From NCBI GenBank assembly GCA_003864495.1, contig ML133429.1, forward strand, positions 558,001-622,000: DNA of 64,000 nucleotides, read 5' to 3'. A program made the translations under genes and the position numbers. Origin of the DNA: Nemopilema nomurai (Eukaryota; Cnidaria; Scyphozoa; Rhizostomeae; Rhizostomatidae). Below, piece by piece: positions 59,301-64,000 of this stretch. The notes under the pieces were generated by a model. That model did no database searches. It was given only the letters and a program-made list of their open reading frames with translations, and was not told where the DNA came from. Each line of letters begins with the position of its first letter. Within the stretch, counting starts at the first letter, position 1.

Positions 59301-62300
59301 ATTTGAATGCCCAGACAGGGACTTACTAAGTCGCAAGTTCTCACCTTTACATTGAAAGCAAAATTTATGTTCCTCTCCACCTTGTGAAGTACCTTTTTTG
59401 CTGACTTTATAATTCTATGTTCTCGCAAGCCTTTCAAATGTTTCCTATTCAAGAGCTGTTATACGCATGTTTTGAACGCGAGCTATTCCTAACACACTAA
59501 GCTTCTGTATAACATAGATAAACAATCTTTGTTTTATACATCATCGCGTTTTAAAAGGAGGATACCATCCACAAATTTTATATGGAAGATAACTTGTTTA
59601 ATCAAAGCATCTTTGTTCATTCCTAATTTGGTAATTTTCCAAGTGTCAGCTTTTCAAAAACTTCGGACGCTCTCATGCCTATATAAGTTTGCATTCACCT
59701 CAAATTTGGAAGATTCTGACAGCCTCTATAACTTGAAATTCTTGTACATTCGTAATTCTCCTTAATGCCACTTCAGGTTGGTCCGTTATGTTGCTTATAA
59801 AGAGGCTAGTCAGAGTCGTTTGGAGCATGATATCAATGATTTGGGTCTTCTTGAAGTATCAGCGATTCTTTTTGGCTGTTCCCTTGAATGCTTATCATGA
59901 AAACCTATCGTCAAAGAGAACACCTAGAGAAGGTACATCTTAATTTGGCAGCCTATCAGCAATTATGCAAGGAGTGGGATAGGGGTATGGAAGTGGTTGC
60001 TGAACGGGGTGCAAGAATTAGAGGGTTAAATGCTCTCTAATTGTGACTCTCTTCATGTCTACTTAAATCCCCAAAGAGTTCACAAAAAGTGGCATATCTG
60101 TTTAGTTCAAACAACAGTGTGAAAAACCTTTACCTATCGAGTCTACAAGCATTTTATCCAGCTTATAGCCTTCCATTTCCCGTCTCTTTCCAACCGTCAA
60201 ACTGATCATTCTGATCATTGAGTTTTTTAGGAGAAGCTGCAACGTATATTTACCAATGATATTATCGTCATCGCTGCGATTATTTACATATGTCCTCGTT
60301 GACTTTCTAGTCATTCCTGCGATTAATCCTTACATAACTATACTTTGGCCATGAGCTCTTCGTTGCTTTGAATATTAGTAAGAGACTAAACAATGTGATA
60401 TTCCTCTGTAAAATCTTTATTTTTAGGCTTTAATGTCAACATTATTGTAATCCAGCATTATAAATGTCAATATAATTTTATTAGACTTTTTATTAGAGGC
60501 ACACATATCAATTCATTCGTAAATATACTACCGGCGTAGTTACTCCTAGTTCCTTTTTTGCCAATGTGTTTTCATTTCAACTTCTTACACTTCATATAAG
60601 TTTGTCAACTCTTTATAAAACTACTTTTGTTTCATTTTGTGATTTTCAGCTGCTGAAGTTGGTGAGGATCTGCGGAAGCTGATATTATCGATCTACAATT
60701 CCCATTTGTCAACCGACGGAAAGGTGTGGTTTAGATCGATTGAAATACCCTTTTAATGGTTGTTACATATGAATAATGAAATAATGTAATAAAAACAAAA
60801 CGTAAGATGATAGACAAAAAATTATAAGGTATACAATTCTAATAGAAACAAGATAGTTCGGAGTAGATAAAGACGTTTTTAATTTAACAAAGTTTTTAGT
60901 TGATTTATCAAAGTTTTTAGTGGCAAAATTCTTGGAAAATAAGCTTGTTGGTTTTTTGTGTCAGATAACCCTGGAACTATTGCATTTCTTGACGTCATCT
61001 TGAAAATGGGCTTTTTATCGTTATCTCCGTATGATATATTTCAGACTTTCAAATCTTGTTTTCAGATATTTAGATTTATCCCTATTTAACATGCACTCTG
61101 TACTTGATAATTCATGCAAATTTTCACCTTCTAGAAAGTTGACTACAAGGCCATAGGTCAAAGTGCAGAGTTCAAACAGTACCAGAAGCATACAGCAGAG
61201 CTGAAGCGGGTCAATGTTGAAAGTGCATCGCGGGAGGAGAAGCTGGCTTTCTTCATAAATGTTTATAATGCTTTGGTGATTCACGCATTCGTTGCTCGTG
61301 GGCCTCCCACTAATCTTTGGCAGCGATACAAGGTAGGATACTGAGGTTCATTTCTGATATATACATTAAAAATTCACCCTTAAAAATCCACCTTCATATG
61401 TGTTTTCCGTGAAGATATCGAAACTTATACAGAAATTCATTTTTTCAACAGTTTTTCAACGTGGTTAGCTACGTCATTGGAGGCTACGTGTATTCCTTAA
61501 ATGACATCGAAAATGGTGTCTTGAGGTCCAATCGAAAGCCACTTGGATCTTTGAGGAAACCATTCTCCAAGAACGACCCACGCTTGCAGATTTCCCTGGA
61601 AGAACCTGAGCCGAAAATTCATTTTGCTTTGGTGTGCGGGGCCAAAAGTTGTCCACCGATTAAAACATACAGCGCTAAGGTGATTTGTCTGTCATTTTGA
61701 TGACTGGTAAACTTGATCTATTTTTTGTGATTTATTTCAATCATCTCCTAGATTGCTTCTCCATTTCCTTAATCGCTGTTATAACCTTAAGCATTTAATA
61801 TTAGCGGCAAACACTTTAAATAATTTTGAAACCTCTGCTTTCTAGGACATCGATAGCCAACTGAAGTTAGCAGCGGAGTCTTTTTTGGAGGGAGATGACT
61901 GTGCTGTTGATATGACCAAAAGAGAGGTACCACTGCTATCTACTGTTTCTCGCAATCCAGCACTTAACGCCTTCGTTCTTCGACTGTATTCAAAGAAGCC
62001 AAATGAATATTTCTAAGATCAGTTCCAAATAAACATCGTTTCTAGGTTGCAGTGAAATTCCATGGAACAGTTAAAACCTTCCTCTCACTTGAAAGTATTT
62101 TTCGCCAACAATGCCCCTTCTTTCTGTATCAGAATCTGGCTGGTAACTTTTGGTTTCTGTTATTTGAATAGACTTTAAAGACCTCAATAAGGTGGCTTCT
62201 ATAAGTTTTCGCAACTTATTCCGTTGTCCCTGCAGTTTTCCTCTATCCCCGAAATTTTGTGTTTTCCGATCTTTGTCATCAAATGCTTTTGTTTATCTAA

Positions 62301-63122
62301 GACATCGTTACATTTTATATATTTGAGTCAAAATCGTTGGTCTGTTGTGAACCATTATTGACTAAGAGCAATTAACCAACGTAATTCTACTTCAAGTTAT
62401 TTTGACTCTTTTTATAAAGCAATTCTCCCAGCTGTAGAGGTTTTTGTCTTTTGTAGGTAAAGCTAAGCCAGATCTTGAAATGGTATAAAGAAGATTTTGG
62501 AAAAACAAAGCAGAATGTAAGTCTTTGTTTTAACTTATTATTTTAGAGTTTTATAGGTTTGCATTTTTATAGGATTTTATTTTTTCAATTCTAGTAATAG
62601 AATTTCATAGTTTCGTGTGCTAAACCATTTATATTTTCGCACGTCCTTGTTTAGGATAACGGACAATTTAATTTTCTTGCGTTTTGCTATTTTTATTACA
62701 CTTAACAGTAGCAATTTAGTAGAGGGTAGCATCAGAGTCCTCAACGCCACCCAAGGATGTTTAAGTAAACCACAATGCTATTTCATATATCTACTTTTTA
62801 TTTCATCTCAATTTACTCTCTGAGACATTAGTTTTTGCATCTATTGACTGGTAGTAATATATTTTTCCTCCTTCATTCCGATTTAATGTCAATTTAGCTT
62901 TGATGCTTGAATTCTACTATTCCAACTTGAGTCTACAATGTCTTTTAAGAGGAGGTTGAGACAAATTTAAGATTTTGATTAGAATTGTGCTTGGTGTAGA
63001 TTGTACAGTGGGTGATGGAGAACATGGGCGAGTGTGACAAAAAGAAGCAATTGGCAGAGCTTTTGGAGAGTAAAAATTTCAAGCTTAATTACTTTCCTTA
63101 TGATTGGGGATTGAATTCTTGA
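56393..63122 (+). CDS. Glutaredoxin-DEP-DUF547 fusion protein, 480 aa
   Basis: Exons: 56393-56620, 57323-57434, 58205-58366, 58862-59038, 60650-60723, 61135-61332, 61452-61679, 61846-61926, 62457-62516, 63000-63122; all phases agree. The glutaredoxin domain (about 1-76) has the CPFC dithiol site (C16-C19), TVP with the cis-proline, and GGW for glutathione binding. An acidic linker (EDDDSD) follows. The DEP domain (about 118-200) has YGKDAVSFLVQAKNLDRGHA and DDETIYRFLED. The DUF547 region (about 250-480) has FFINVYNALVIHAF, FNVVSYVIGGYVYS, CGAKSCPP and the C-terminal YFPYDWGLN. Exon 4 must start at 58862, because the acceptor at 58842 gives a stop. Expected role: a cytosolic glutathione-dependent thiol enzyme; what DUF547 does is not established. 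The upstream frame is open past the ATG to the acceptor at 56377, so a slightly longer N terminus is possible. Confidence 0.9.
57060..57275 (-). repeat. tRNA-derived SINE, copy 3 (minus orientation)
   Basis: On the minus strand the head AGGATGACTCAGTGGTTAGAG is an A-box match, followed by TCAAGGGTCC and a decayed B box (GGTTTGTGTCCC), then the same body as the copies at 14449 and 21893 (ACACAGAGTGAGGAGTG, TGTGGTCACATTGTGAGGAA and the GACCAGGACACTACTTGATAAGC end). It lies in intron 1 of the glutaredoxin fusion gene. The open frames here are repeat-derived. Confidence 0.7.
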
Positions 63123-64000
63123 GTCTCTGCAAAGACAGTCCTTGGCCTAAAGTCGTTTTAGAAAAGACACTTTATTTAATTGAGCACTGAAAATATTATT
63201 AGTTGCACAAACCATTTAATGCTCATTAGATTCTTGTAAAGATCAGTTAGTGATATATTATGATCTGCAGGAACTTCGAATAGGAACATTTTGATCCTTA
63301 TAATTTTTGGCAGTTTCTAGCGAAGTTGAAACTAGACTATTGAGCTCTTGAACTTATAAAATACTAGGGCATTTCGTTTACTGCGAGCAATTAAGCTATA
63401 ATATAAGAGTTATGACCAGTGATATGGAGTTTGTTTACCTTGATAGGGTGGCTCTTTTGCTCCATGTAAAAGGTACCGAAATGTAAATTTTCTTTTGTAA
63501 CTTAACCCCATCCAATCATTTTCCCGCCCATTTGAAGAAAATCAGTTTCCCCCGATAAGACCAGTATCAGTCTATATTTTATAGTGCATAATTTATGCAT
63601 CGACAATAGACATTGGCAGAGAGACCGCAGTACTTTCACCGGAACTGTTTAGCTATATTTGAAATGTTATAAACTATATTTGAACTATATTGGACACTGC
63701 ATTGAACTTCGTACAGAGCCTCGTTAATTACGCTGTAGCCAATCTTGCCGCTTCTCATGACCCCGAAATAGGGTTTAAAATGCAAAGGAGGCAATAACAC
63801 AGTACCATTTCACAACGCTGTAACATGCAAAGAAAGACCTTGTTATATAACATGCAACTATCTTAAATGTCATACAACTATGGTATTTTGACCTGTATCG
63901 CGTGAAACGTTTAGTGAGAAACTCACCAAGTGGAAGTAGTTTATGCTTCGTTTAGCAATTAAAAATACTTTGTTATTTATGTGCTGGAAAGTGTTTTCTT
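63123..64000. other. 3' flank of the glutaredoxin fusion gene
   Basis: Probable 3' UTR and intergenic DNA. I see no clear AATAAA on the plus strand close to the stop, and no further gene before the window ends. Confidence 0.4.

Overview
The window looks like one stretch of nuclear DNA from an AT-rich, intron-rich animal, most likely a cnidarian. The organism is an inference: short GT-AG introns, animal-specific genes (RGS, TFIIS, BSDC1, CUB receptors), TIR domains of the invertebrate 'FLSYQWD' type and tRNA-derived SINEs fit a cnidarian, but another early-branching invertebrate is possible. I see no bacterial operon, CRISPR array, phage or virus. Exon models were built by hand from conserved protein blocks, splice consensus and intron phase. 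All coding joins reported for the seven plus-strand genes keep the reading frame.

Layout, left to right. 1-7.4 kb: no confident gene; a tRNA-like/SINE segment at 2.0 kb, an imperfect ~150-bp repeat at 4.3-4.6 kb and a 244-bp inverted-repeat element at 6.1 kb. 7.4-10.1 kb: small RGS protein with a lipidation-type N terminus (+). 13.6-22.4 kb: TFIIS (TCEA) in ten exons (+). Its introns hold a 1.9-kb palindrome, a 5'-truncated LINE with target-site duplication, SINE copies and a MITE. 24.4-32.7 kb: a TIR-SAM-TIR-TIR protein of 704 residues (+), the most unusual gene here. 33.6-33.85 kb: three DR1-type nuclear-receptor motifs. 37.2-39.6 and 41.4-44.0 kb: two neighbouring single-CUB transmembrane receptors (+), one with a long tyrosine-containing tail and one with an almost absent tail. 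44.3-45.2 kb: an unrecognised two-exon gene (-). 45.65-54.0 kb: BSDC1 (+). 56.4-63.1 kb: glutaredoxin-DEP-DUF547 fusion (+).

Functional view. TFIIS and BSDC1 are housekeeping genes. RGS regulates heterotrimeric G proteins. The TIR-SAM-TIR-TIR protein resembles NAD-consuming or scaffold TIR proteins of innate immunity and cell death, but lacks the ARM region of SARM1. It lies about 4.5 kb upstream of the CUB receptor pair. That closeness is suggestive only; nothing in the sequence proves the genes work together.
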